Below, one piece after another: positions 56,863-64,000 of a DNA stretch of 64,000 bases (position 1 is the stretch's first letter; every line of letters begins with the position of its first letter). Source of the stretch: Janthinobacterium aquaticum (GTDB taxonomy: Bacteria; Pseudomonadota; Gammaproteobacteria; Burkholderiales; Burkholderiaceae_D). Location: positions 372,001 to 436,000 of the forward strand of contig NZ_WFLK01000003.1 in NCBI RefSeq assembly GCF_009208565.1, written 5' to 3'. Below the pieces are notes generated by a model, which worked only from the letters and a program-made list of their open reading frames with translations, searched no databases and had not been told where the DNA came from. A program made the position numbers and the translations under genes.

Positions 56863-59220
56863 CTACTGCTTCAATACCTGAATCGCGGCGGCACCCAAAC
56901 CAAAATTGGCAAAGATCGCTGCCCATTCACGCGTGCCCTTGGTAAATTTCGTCCATGCAGTTTCCCGATCCATTTTTTGTGGAACCACGATGGAGTCGCC
57001 TGGCATGACGATGACACCGCCGATGCCACCAAAACCCCAGCTACTCGTATTACGTGCAAGTACACTACCATCAGTACGCATGATAAAGATATTTTCGACA
57101 TCCGCATCGACAGTCAGACCGGCCTTCTTGACGTAGTCGTCCACACGACTATTGGGTGACCAGAGCGGTGATGCCTCGGCATTGACAGAACCAAAAATAT
57201 GCACAAATTCCGGCTTCGCAGGGATAACCAGACGATCACCATTTTCCAGTTTTAACTGGGGCAGGCGAGCAAATGAGCGCTCCTGCGGGTCAAGTCCGAA
57301 CGCGATGCGACCAGTCGGTTTCATTTGCCTGAAGAGGGCAATATTCTCCTGAGCGATTTTCAATTCGGCCTGTCTTTGTGCTTCGGCGGCTTGGGCATCA
57401 ATTGGCGTCGTTGCACGTGAATTGGCCAGATTTTTGGACTGCTCAACGCGTAACTGGTTTTCCAGTTTGGTAGCAGCCCTTTCCAGATTGACTTGCTGCT
57501 CTACACGTACCTGCTCGCGATAAAACGCGGTACCGAAGAAATATGCATCCGCAGTAGCGCCGCCAGCACGCGTCAGCAAATTTTGCAGCGTTTCGCCAGC
57601 CGTCATCTGATACACACCCGGTACTTTGACTTCGCCCTCAACCCGTACGAATACGCGGCGCTTGTCCATCGGCACCGCAACATCCTGCTGGGAAAAAATC
57701 GTGACCGTATCACCCGGTTGCAGCTGTACATTGTCCTGGCTGGACGGATTGGAGAATACCTTGCCTAAATTAAATGGAATCAGGTTGACCGTCAGGTCAG
57801 AGCGATTGATACGCTCCACGACAGCGTAATCCCAGTTGATCTCATCAATCAAACCACCGATACGCGAGGCAATATTGCCAGCTGCCTCGTTAGTGACATT
57901 GTCATTTTCACCAGTACTAACGACGCCATTTTGGCGCTTGATCGAACTACGTGTAATTAGATACTCGCGGCTGGGAATCAAGTCACTGACGTGCATTCCG
58001 GGGAAAAACGGTGCGCGGATGGATTGATCTACATTGCCGCGTAATATAACCGCATTCGAAAAATCAGGTGTGATAGAGGTAATATTGAGTACATCGCCGT
58101 TTTTAAGCGTGCGTTTCAGCCCGTTGCCGGACAAGGCGAACTGTTCTACGCTGCGCGGTTGGCTCTTGCTAGCATCAATGCGCTCAAGGTAAGCACGGCG
58201 CGGATCAGCCACAACTGGCATACCACCAGCGACGTCCAACATCGATTCGATCGTATCGTTGGCAGTGCGTAGCTCATAAATGGCCGGAGTATTGACTTTA
58301 CCAACGAGTGCAACATGGCCAGTAGCCGCAGGGATGTAGATCGAATCGCCATCTTGGAGCTTGATGTCTGCCGATTTATCACCCTTGGCGATAAAGGCAT
58401 ACAAATCCAGGTCAGCGACGACCTTACCACCACGCTTGACTTGCAGGTGACGCATGCTGCCATTCGGGTTTGGGCCGCCGCTGGCAAACAACGTGGTCAC
58501 CAAAGTGGACAGACTCGATACGGTGTAAGTACCCGGCCGCTTTGCCTGACCTACCACATACACTGTAATCGCACGCAACTTGCCGAAGCTTACGTTGATG
58601 GTTACACCCTTATACATTGTTGCGACAGCCTTGCGGATGACTGACTCCGCATCACTCGCGTTCACGCCCGCCAAGGCAACAGGGCCGATCGTAGGAATCG
58701 ATATCTGTCCACTACGGTCGATTGTTGCACGATAGTCGATGTCAATGCTACCCGTACCGCGTATCATCAGTTCGTCGCCCACACCCAATGGATAGTCAGC
58801 AGGTACCGGGGCCCCCGAGATCGGAGTGTACGTCGAAGCTGCATTCGCAAAGAACTGCGCACCAAATACTGGCAGGATCTTGCCAGTACTGTCGGCAATA
58901 AATTTTTGGAACTCGCTCGTACCGACTTCCGGACCACGAACACCAGATACTGGCGGCCTTGCACCTGCCGCAGAGGGCGAGGAGGACGCAACGTTTGAGT
59001 CAGCGCTGTTATCAGCAAAATTAGCTGTATTAGCTGTATTAGCTGTATTAGCGTTTGTGATGCTGACCCGCCGTGGCGCCTCGGACGCAACGGAACTCGT
59101 GCCGACAGGCATGACTGCCTGACCAAACATTTCTTCTTTGGCGGCACCATCTTGGGCTGAAGCAGCAATGGAAGCAACGGTTAGAGCAACTGCTACGAGG
59201 CAACGGGTGATTTTGGTCAT
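56863..59220 (-). CDS. Polysaccharide export protein with SLBB repeats (Wza-like)
   Basis: An outer-membrane export protein. It starts with a signal peptide from ATG 59220 (TKITRCLVAVALTVASIAASA). After a low-complexity region comes the polysaccharide export domain (LGVGDELMIRGTGSIDIDYRATID). Several SLBB-type soluble ligand-binding domains follow (TVYVVGQAKRPGTYTVSSLST; VALVGKVNTPAIYELR; VRVEGEVKVPGVYQMTAGET; HIFGSVNAEASPLWS). About 785 residues make it about twice the size of E. coli Wza. The tail VLARNTSSWGFGGIGGVIVMPGDSIVVP is typical of the long form. No lipobox cysteine is visible, unlike Wza. The first ATG (59268) lacks a signal peptide. Confidence 0.85.
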   Translation of the reverse strand: MTKITRCLVAVALTVASIAASAQDGAAKEEMFGQAVMPVGTSSVASEAPRRVSITNANTANTANTANFADNSADSNVASSSPSAAGARPPVSGVRGPEVGTSEFQKFIADSTGKILPVFGAQFFANAASTYTPISGAPVPADYPLGVGDELMIRGTGSIDIDYRATIDRSGQISIPTIGPVALAGVNASDAESVIRKAVATMYKGVTINVSFGKLRAITVYVVGQAKRPGTYTVSSLSTLVTTLFASGGPNPNGSMRHLQVKRGGKVVADLDLYAFIAKGDKSADIKLQDGDSIYIPAATGHVALVGKVNTPAIYELRTANDTIESMLDVAGGMPVVADPRRAYLERIDASKSQPRSVEQFALSGNGLKRTLKNGDVLNITSITPDFSNAVILRGNVDQSIRAPFFPGMHVSDLIPSREYLITRSSIKRQNGVVSTGENDNVTNEAAGNIASRIGGLIDEINWDYAVVERINRSDLTVNLIPFNLGKVFSNPSSQDNVQLQPGDTVTIFSQQDVAVPMDKRRVFVRVEGEVKVPGVYQMTAGETLQNLLTRAGGATADAYFFGTAFYREQVRVEQQVNLERAATKLENQLRVEQSKNLANSRATTPIDAQAAEAQRQAELKIAQENIALFRQMKPTGRIAFGLDPQERSFARLPQLKLENGDRLVIPAKPEFVHIFGSVNAEASPLWSPNSRVDDYVKKAGLTVDADVENIFIMRTDGSVLARNTSSWGFGGIGGVIVMPGDSIVVPQKMDRETAWTKFTKGTREWAAIFANFGLGAAAIQVLKQ
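59021..59052. repeat. 9-base tandem repeat inside the wza-like gene
   Basis: TTAGCTGTA is repeated three times, followed by a partial fourth TTAGC. In the minus-strand protein this gives N-T-A repeats between the signal peptide and the export domain. Gain or loss of a unit keeps the frame. Confidence 0.8.
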
Positions 59221-59645
59221 TGATGAATTCAGTTTAGGAGGGGGAGCTTGATGGCGATAAATGCGCATGTCATTTTAGCTTAAATCATGGAAACTGGAAT
59301 ATATATTTTAAAATAGTCAACACTTTGATGCCATGAACGTTGCAAATTCAGAGGTTGCTTTTCTCGTCATCTTAGTGAAGTAATGCCTGGGTGATCGCGC
59401 ATTTTTTCAGTGGCGTCAAACATGCTTACCTCAATGCGCACGACGACTTTTGATAAGGCCGCAGAATATATCATGGGTTGAAGAATTGACGTGGACGATA
59501 GTTTTCTTAGCATCCAGCACATATGCCGTGAACTTCAAGGAAGAAGCAATGCGCGTCGCACACTAAATTGCACATCGTGAGGATGACAGAATTGATGCTG
59601 TCATCCTCAGGTCGCTAGACAGTCCGGTCAGAATGCCGACCAAGA
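59221..59645. other. Intergenic region between wbpM and the wza-like gene
   Basis: About 425 bases without a recognisable gene. The right end holds a perfect hairpin at 59579-59608. The left part is AT-rich; a minus-strand TTGACT near 59321-59326 is the only -35-like element noticed. A separate promoter for the wza-wzz-tviB part is plausible but not shown. Confidence 0.5.
59579..59608 (-). terminator. Hairpin after wbpM, possible terminator or attenuator
   Basis: GAGGATGACA (59579-59588) pairs perfectly with TGTCATCCTC (59599-59608) across a ten-base loop, 37 bases after the wbpM stop. On the minus strand no T run follows, so termination would be partial at most. Confidence 0.4.
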
Positions 59646-61625
59646 TCAACGCATGGCAGGTACGATACCGTGACCAATGTCAGCGCATTGGATCAGGCTC
59701 GATACGTCAAGCAAGGCGCGATTGGCAGCAGCGTCCTGTCCAGCTTGTAGCCATATATTGTCGGAAATATCAGATGACGGCGCATATTCCTGTACGATTT
59801 TTTGCAGATGCAAGCGGATCGCGTTGTGGTCGAATCGGGCGCAGGCGTCTTCCAGTTGCTGCAGCATTTGCTGAAGCACTGGCCATTCGAACTCAGCTTC
59901 CTTGGCGCGCATGATCAGAGGGTGATCGGTCCCACTGACATTGCTGCCGATCAGCAACTCCTCATACAACTTCTCGCCAGGGCGCAGACCGACATAATTG
60001 AGCTCGATGGTTCCAGCTGGCGTATCCGCTGTTTTGACTTCCTGTCCACTCAAGTGAACCATGCGCACGGCCAGGTCGGCGATACGTACCGGCTCACCCA
60101 TATCGAGCACGAAGACGTCGCCGCCCTTGCCCATGGCGCCAGCCTGGATCACCAGCTGCGCCGCTTCCGGGATGGTCATAAAGTAGCGCGTAATATCAGG
60201 ATGCGTCAGAGTGATAGGCCCACCACCAGCAATCTGCTTGCGAAACAACGGCACAACCGAACCTGACGAACCGAGTACATTGCCAAAGCGCACCATGGAG
60301 AAGCAGGTATCTGACTCCTTGCGCGCAAACGCCTGGAGAACGAGCTCAGCCAAGCGCTTGGTTGCGCCCATTACGTTGGTCGGACGCACTGCCTTGTCGG
60401 TGGAAATCAGCACAAAGCAGTTCACTTTTGCTGCGACTGCCGCCTTGGCCATGCTGAGCGTGCCATACGCGTTGTTACGAATACCCTCGATCGGGTTGTG
60501 CTCGACCAGCGGTACGTGCTTGTATGCAGCAGCGTGATAGACCGTTTCGACGGCAAAAGAAGACATAATACGGGTGCATTTTTCCGTTTCGAGCACCGAG
60601 CCAACAAAAGCGACCAGTTCAACATCAAGCTCTGATGTGACCTTGATTTCGCGCAGTTCCTGTTCGATTGTGTAAAGAGCGAATTCAGAAATATCCAGCA
60701 AAATCAACCTCTTCGGCTCAAGTGCGATGATCTGGCGGCACAACTCAGAGCCAATCGAGCCGCCGGCGCCACTGACCATAACCGACTTGCCGGTAATGCA
60801 AATCGACAGCAATTCAGCATTTGGCGCCACCACGTCGCGGCTCAACAAATCTTCGATCTCGATTTGGCGTACATCTTCCACCCGCATGTTCCCCTTGACG
60901 AGGTTGCTGATCGGTGGCGTAACCTTGATACGTACGGTCAACATGGCAAGCTTGTCAAGGATCGCGCGCTGCTCCTTACGACTCAGCTGCGGCATGGCCA
61001 GCAGAACGGTAGTGATATTGTATTTTTTGACAAGCCGTTCAAGCTCGGCCGATGGATATACTTTGATGCCGCGAACGATGGTGTTAACGCGCTGCGGATC
61101 ATCATCGATAAAAATGATGGGCTGATATTCGTTGCCCGGGGTGATAGCGTTTGCCAGCAAGCTTCCTGCTTGCCCTGCACCGTAAATGGCGACACGCGTC
61201 TTGTTGCCAGAACCGCTCTGGCTCAGCAAGCTGCGCGCCAGGAACCGGCTTGACAGTACGTAAAGAATGGCGGCCAGCCAATAGATGACAAACGTTTTTA
61301 CAGAAAACAGCGATCCTGGCAGGGCCAGGCCGATCACGGCCAGAATCAGTGTCGAAATGGTCACTGCACGCAAGGCGGTGAAGATGATTTTCTGGTCGAT
61401 GTAGCGAATGACAGCACGATACAAGCCGAAATTTACGTACACCGGCACCGAGATCAACGCCGCGGCAAGCGCCACCCACACGTATTGTGTCGGCAACTGG
61501 AAGCTATGCCCCTGGGTTTGAAGAAGCGCAGAAAAATAGAAGATGATCGGAAGACATAGCACATCCACAGTCGCCGCCACCAGACGCTTCTGGTTGCGTG
61601 GAAGGCCAAGGAACAGGTTTTTCAT
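59646..61625 (-). CDS. wbpM: UDP-GlcNAc 4,6-dehydratase, WbpM/CapD/FlaA1 family
   Basis: WbpM is an inner-membrane enzyme that converts UDP-GlcNAc to UDP-2-acetamido-2,6-dideoxy-4-keto-D-hexose, precursor of UDP-D-QuiNAc and UDP-D-FucNAc. The product of about 660 residues has four N-terminal membrane helices, a first nucleotide-binding fold (VAIYGAGQAGSLLANAI) and a catalytic SDR domain (VSGAGGSIGSELCRQI). The WbpM-type active site STDKAVRPTNVMGATKR has methionine where classical SDRs have tyrosine. It is first in the cluster; ATG 61625 begins just ahead of NLFLGLPRNQK. The SDR at the far end of the cluster is its likely partner. Confidence 0.94.
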   Translation of the reverse strand: MKNLFLGLPRNQKRLVAATVDVLCLPIIFYFSALLQTQGHSFQLPTQYVWVALAAALISVPVYVNFGLYRAVIRYIDQKIIFTALRAVTISTLILAVIGLALPGSLFSVKTFVIYWLAAILYVLSSRFLARSLLSQSGSGNKTRVAIYGAGQAGSLLANAITPGNEYQPIIFIDDDPQRVNTIVRGIKVYPSAELERLVKKYNITTVLLAMPQLSRKEQRAILDKLAMLTVRIKVTPPISNLVKGNMRVEDVRQIEIEDLLSRDVVAPNAELLSICITGKSVMVSGAGGSIGSELCRQIIALEPKRLILLDISEFALYTIEQELREIKVTSELDVELVAFVGSVLETEKCTRIMSSFAVETVYHAAAYKHVPLVEHNPIEGIRNNAYGTLSMAKAAVAAKVNCFVLISTDKAVRPTNVMGATKRLAELVLQAFARKESDTCFSMVRFGNVLGSSGSVVPLFRKQIAGGGPITLTHPDITRYFMTIPEAAQLVIQAGAMGKGGDVFVLDMGEPVRIADLAVRMVHLSGQEVKTADTPAGTIELNYVGLRPGEKLYEELLIGSNVSGTDHPLIMRAKEAEFEWPVLQQMLQQLEDACARFDHNAIRLHLQKIVQEYAPSSDISDNIWLQAGQDAAANRALLDVSSLIQCADIGHGIVPAMR

Positions 61626-62122
61626 GGTTTGTTGACTCAAAGGGAGGACACAATTGCCGCTCAAAATGCAGGAACTCCGATTGGAATTCTTATAACTGTA
61701 GAATGGTACATGAAATTATTTTGAGGTTGTGAGTTTTCGACGTATGCGCGCAACATGTGGAATTATAATTCGCCAGGGCAATACCCCAAGCGAAATTGCA
61801 TAAAATGCAATAAAAATGCAAAAAATATATTTTTATGCGTTCAACTAGCCCGGTGCGAAGGAGGTGTTCTGTTGGCCTGTCAGCGACATCGATCATGCCA
61901 GCGAGGACTCACTCCTTACCTCATCTATCTATACTAAGTACAGCAACAGACTGCCTGGCTCAATTTTAAATATTTAAATTCGTATTTAAATATTAAATAT
62001 AAATTTATTTTCGCGGAAAAAATTTGCTTGACGCGTCAATCGTGCGGCGCCGACATCATAGTGCGCTTATGATGAATGTCAAGAGTATTAGATTTCATTC
62101 ACCTATCATTCGGGAGATCAAT
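61626..62122. other. Divergent region upstream of the polysaccharide cluster
   Basis: About 500 bases, AT-rich, between wbpM and the GlsB-type gene. No gene is supported. It should contain the main cluster promoter (candidate at 61762-61789) and that of glsB. No ops/JUMPstart sequence for RfaH was found. Confidence 0.55.
61762..61789 (-). promoter_or_regulatory. Candidate promoter of the polysaccharide cluster
   Basis: Reading leftward, TTGGGG (61789-61784), a 16-base spacer, then a perfect TATAAT (61767-61762). A start near 61755 would leave a leader of about 130 bases before wbpM. The -35 match is only partial. Confidence 0.4.
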
Positions 62123-62392
62123 ATGAACTTTATCATCTGGATTGTCATTGGCGGAGTGATTGGCTGGCTGGCCAGCATGGTCATGCGCACTAATGCACAG
62201 CAAGGCATCTTCCTCAATATCGTGGTCGGCATCGTTGGCGCCTTCCTCGGCGGCTGGCTGCTCTCGCCGTTGTTCGGCACCACCACCATCAACAGCGACA
62301 ATTTCAGTCTGGCGTCACTGCTGGTATCGTTCTTGGGGGCAGTAATACTGCTCGGTATCGTCAATTTGCTGCGCCGTGGCAAGATGCGTTAA
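62123..62392 (+). CDS. GlsB/YeaQ/YmgE-family small membrane protein
   Basis: An 89-residue protein of the transglycosylase-associated family. Three hydrophobic helices (NFIIWIVIGGVIGWLASMVM; NIVVGIVGAFLGGWLLSPLF; SLLVSFLGAVILLGIVNLL) carry glycine-rich GxxG packing motifs, and the end is RRGKMR. Members are often stress-induced, and their molecular role is not settled. ATG 62123 has GGGAG seven bases ahead. It is a single-gene unit with its own terminator. Confidence 0.88.
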   Translation: MNFIIWIVIGGVIGWLASMVMRTNAQQGIFLNIVVGIVGAFLGGWLLSPLFGTTTINSDNFSLASLLVSFLGAVILLGIVNLLRRGKMR

Positions 62393-62410
62393 ACAGCACC
62401 TTCATGAAGC

Positions 62411-62438
62411 AAGCCGGGCCGTCACGCCCGGCTTTTTT
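62411..62438 (+). terminator. Intrinsic terminator after the GlsB-type gene
   Basis: AAGCCGGGC (62411-62419), a six-base loop and GCCCGGCTT (62426-62434), running into a T tract to 62438. A clear rho-independent terminator. Confidence 0.87.
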
Positions 62439-62683
62439 ATTTCTGGCCGTACAAGTATTTGAAATTGCGTCGCTCAGGGTGGAAAAATTCAGAAAGACCT
62501 GCTTGCCACCTATAAAATCCCTCTCTTTGTTGCTTATATAATATTTTTTCGCATCATGCCATGCGGAAAATGTCATTGACTAGTCACGGTTCGGTGACGA
62601 TACTCTAGGTCGCCCACTGCGCAAATCAGTGGACGCACCACGCTGGTTCCGACTTCACACCCTATAAAAAGCACAGAACTCGA

Positions 62684-64000
62684 ATGAAAAAATCACTGAT
62701 TGCGCTCGCCATCCTGAGCAACTTCGCGCATGCCGATGAAGGCATGTGGATGCCACAACAGCTGCCACAAGTAGCCAAGGAACTGAAGGCCGCCGGCCTG
62801 AAACTCGATCCATCGACCCTGACCAAGCTGACCGAGTTCCCGATGGGCGCCATCGTCAGCCTGGGCGGCTGCTCGGCGTCGTTCGTCTCGCCGCAAGGCC
62901 TGGTTGCCACCAATCACCACTGCGTCTACAACAGCGTGGCGGTCAACTCGACCAAGGAAAACGATCTGCTGGCCAACGGCTTCCTGGCCAAGACCTTTGC
63001 CGAAGAACTGCCAGCGGCGCCAGGCAGTCGCATCTTCGTGACCTCGGCCGTGACCAATGTCAGCGACAAGATCATCAGCACTGACGTGGCCAAGCTGCAA
63101 GGCAAGGCGCGCATCGACGCCATCGAGAAGAACCAGAAAAAACTGGTGGCCGAATGCGAAAAAGAAGCCGGCTATCGCTGCACCGTGTCGAGCTACTACG
63201 GCGGTCTCGAGTTCTACCTGATCAAGCAACTGGAAATTCGCGACGTGCGCCTGGTGCATGCGCCACCGGCCGGCGTGGGCAAATTCGGCGGCGACACCGA
63301 CAACTGGATGTGGCCACGCCATACCGGCGACTACGGTTTCTACCGCGCCTATGTCAGCAAAGATGGCAAGGCTGCCGACTTCAGCAAGGACAACGTGCCG
63401 TACCAGCCGAAACACGTGCTGAAACTGGCCAAGGACGGCCTGAAAGAAGGCGACTTCGTGATGGCGCTGGGCTACCCGGGCCGCACCAACCGCCACCGCC
63501 TGCCGTCGGAAGTCGCGTTCACGTTTGACTGGAACTACCCTGCTTTCGTGAAAGCATCGGGCGAAACGCTGGCCATCATCGCGCGTGAAACCAAGGATAA
63601 CAAGGACACCGCGCTGAAATACGCAGGCCAGGTTGCCGGTGTGAACAACTACTACAAAAACCGCCAGGGCATGCTGGACTCGTACGCCGGCAGCGACTTC
63701 CTGGCGCGCAAAACGGCCGAACATGAAGCGCTGAAAACCTGGGTCAACGCCAATCCGGCCCGCAAGGCTGAATTTGCTGCCGACATCGAGCAGGTGGAAA
63801 AGCTGATCGCCGAGCGCGACGCCGACACCAAGCGCGATTTCTTCCTCGGCTATTCGCAGCCGCGCCTGCTGAACACCGCACGCACCCTGTACCGCCTGGC
63901 CAACGAAAGCACCAAGCCTGACGCAGAGCGCAAGTCCGGTTACCAGACACGCGACCTGCCACGCATGGAATCGAGCATCAATGCTGTCGAGCGCACCTAT
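62684..64000 (+). CDS. S46-family dipeptidyl peptidase (5' part; runs off the window)
   Basis: S46 peptidases (DPP7, DPP11) are periplasmic serine exopeptidases that release dipeptides. The first 439 codons are present, with no stop before the edge. A short signal peptide (KKSLIALAILSNFAHA) is followed by DEGMWMPQQLP, the usual start of the mature enzyme. GGCSASFVSPQGLVATNHHC carries the catalytic histidine, and GKFGGDTDNWMWPRHTGDYGFYRAY contains the catalytic-triad aspartate region. The nucleophilic serine lies beyond the window, as does the residue that decides DPP7-like or DPP11-like specificity. Confidence 0.93.
   Translation, partial: MKKSLIALAILSNFAHADEGMWMPQQLPQVAKELKAAGLKLDPSTLTKLTEFPMGAIVSLGGCSASFVSPQGLVATNHHCVYNSVAVNSTKENDLLANGFLAKTFAEELPAAPGSRIFVTSAVTNVSDKIISTDVAKLQGKARIDAIEKNQKKLVAECEKEAGYRCTVSSYYGGLEFYLIKQLEIRDVRLVHAPPAGVGKFGGDTDNWMWPRHTGDYGFYRAYVSKDGKAADFSKDNVPYQPKHVLKLAKDGLKEGDFVMALGYPGRTNRHRLPSEVAFTFDWNYPAFVKASGETLAIIARETKDNKDTALKYAGQVAGVNNYYKNRQGMLDSYAGSDFLARKTAEHEALKTWVNANPARKAEFAADIEQVEKLIAERDADTKRDFFLGYSQPRLLNTARTLYRLANESTKPDAERKSGYQTRDLPRMESSINAVERTY

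Noticed and set aside
61626-62122. Search for an ops/JUMPstart element upstream of the polysaccharide cluster
   Set aside because: No GGCGGTAGC-type sequence was found, so RfaH-type antitermination is not supported.

Overview
The window looks like the chromosome of a GC-rich betaproteobacterium of the Oxalobacteraceae type (Janthinobacterium, Duganella, Massilia and relatives). This rests on the style of the proteins, a beta-proteobacterial lptD-surA-pdxA-rsmA block, a split three-gene transhydrogenase and the amgK-murU cell wall recycling pair. No database was consulted, so the genus is an inference. No rRNA, tRNA, CRISPR array, transposase or phage gene was seen.

Layout. 1-209: 3' end of a LysR-type regulator. 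206-5854 (minus): lptD-surA-pdxA-rsmA, envelope biogenesis plus vitamin B6 and rRNA methylation. 5955-10266 (plus): amgK-murU-pepP-ubiH, tightly packed. 10394-11353: PAS-GGDEF cyclase. 11518-14448 (minus): pntAA-pntAB-pntB. 14858-16482: nudJ-mnmA. 16465-18475 (minus): degenerate receiver protein, 5'-3' exonuclease, glutathione transferase. 18642-22450 (plus): DUF898 membrane protein, M48 metalloprotease, FMN glutamate-synthase-like protein. 22447-24168 (minus): poxB. 24318-25856: nagZ. 25853-31481: an iron block (feoA-feoB-FeoB-associated protein; bfd-tonB; piuC; bfr) with Fur-like sites and a perfect FNR-type site. 31572-35896: GST, purB, cytochrome b561, two yceI genes.

35985-61625 (all minus): one 26-kb Wzx/Wzy-type surface polysaccharide (probably O-antigen) cluster. 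Reading in the direction of transcription: wbpM, wza, wzz, tviB, wbpB, wbpD, wbpE, glycosyltransferase, wzx, wzy/waaL-like gene, a broken polymerase remnant, acetyltransferase, glycosyltransferase, the amidation trio wbuX-wbuY-wbuZ, fnlA-fnlB-fnlC, glycosyltransferase, SDR reductase, phosphoglycosyl transferase. It should supply UDP-D-FucNAc or UDP-D-QuiNAc (WbpM + SDR), UDP-L-FucNAc (FnlABC) and UDP-GlcNAc3NAcA (TviB-WbpB-WbpE-WbpD), the last probably amidinated. One initiating and three further glycosyltransferases suggest a unit of up to four sugars. The polymerase/flippase segment (46.4-50.1 kb) is clearly more AT-rich than its surroundings. It carries a previously unannotated, frameshifted C-terminal remnant of a second membrane protein, which I read as an old Wzy displaced by recombination.

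62123-64000: a GlsB/YeaQ-type small membrane protein and the 5' part of an S46 dipeptidyl peptidase that runs off the end.

Other patterns. Two inverted copies of a ~100-bp REP-like palindrome lie 18 kb apart, each in a convergent gene junction. Three further convergent pairs end on the same four-base palindrome, so that one TTAA or CTAG holds both stop codons.
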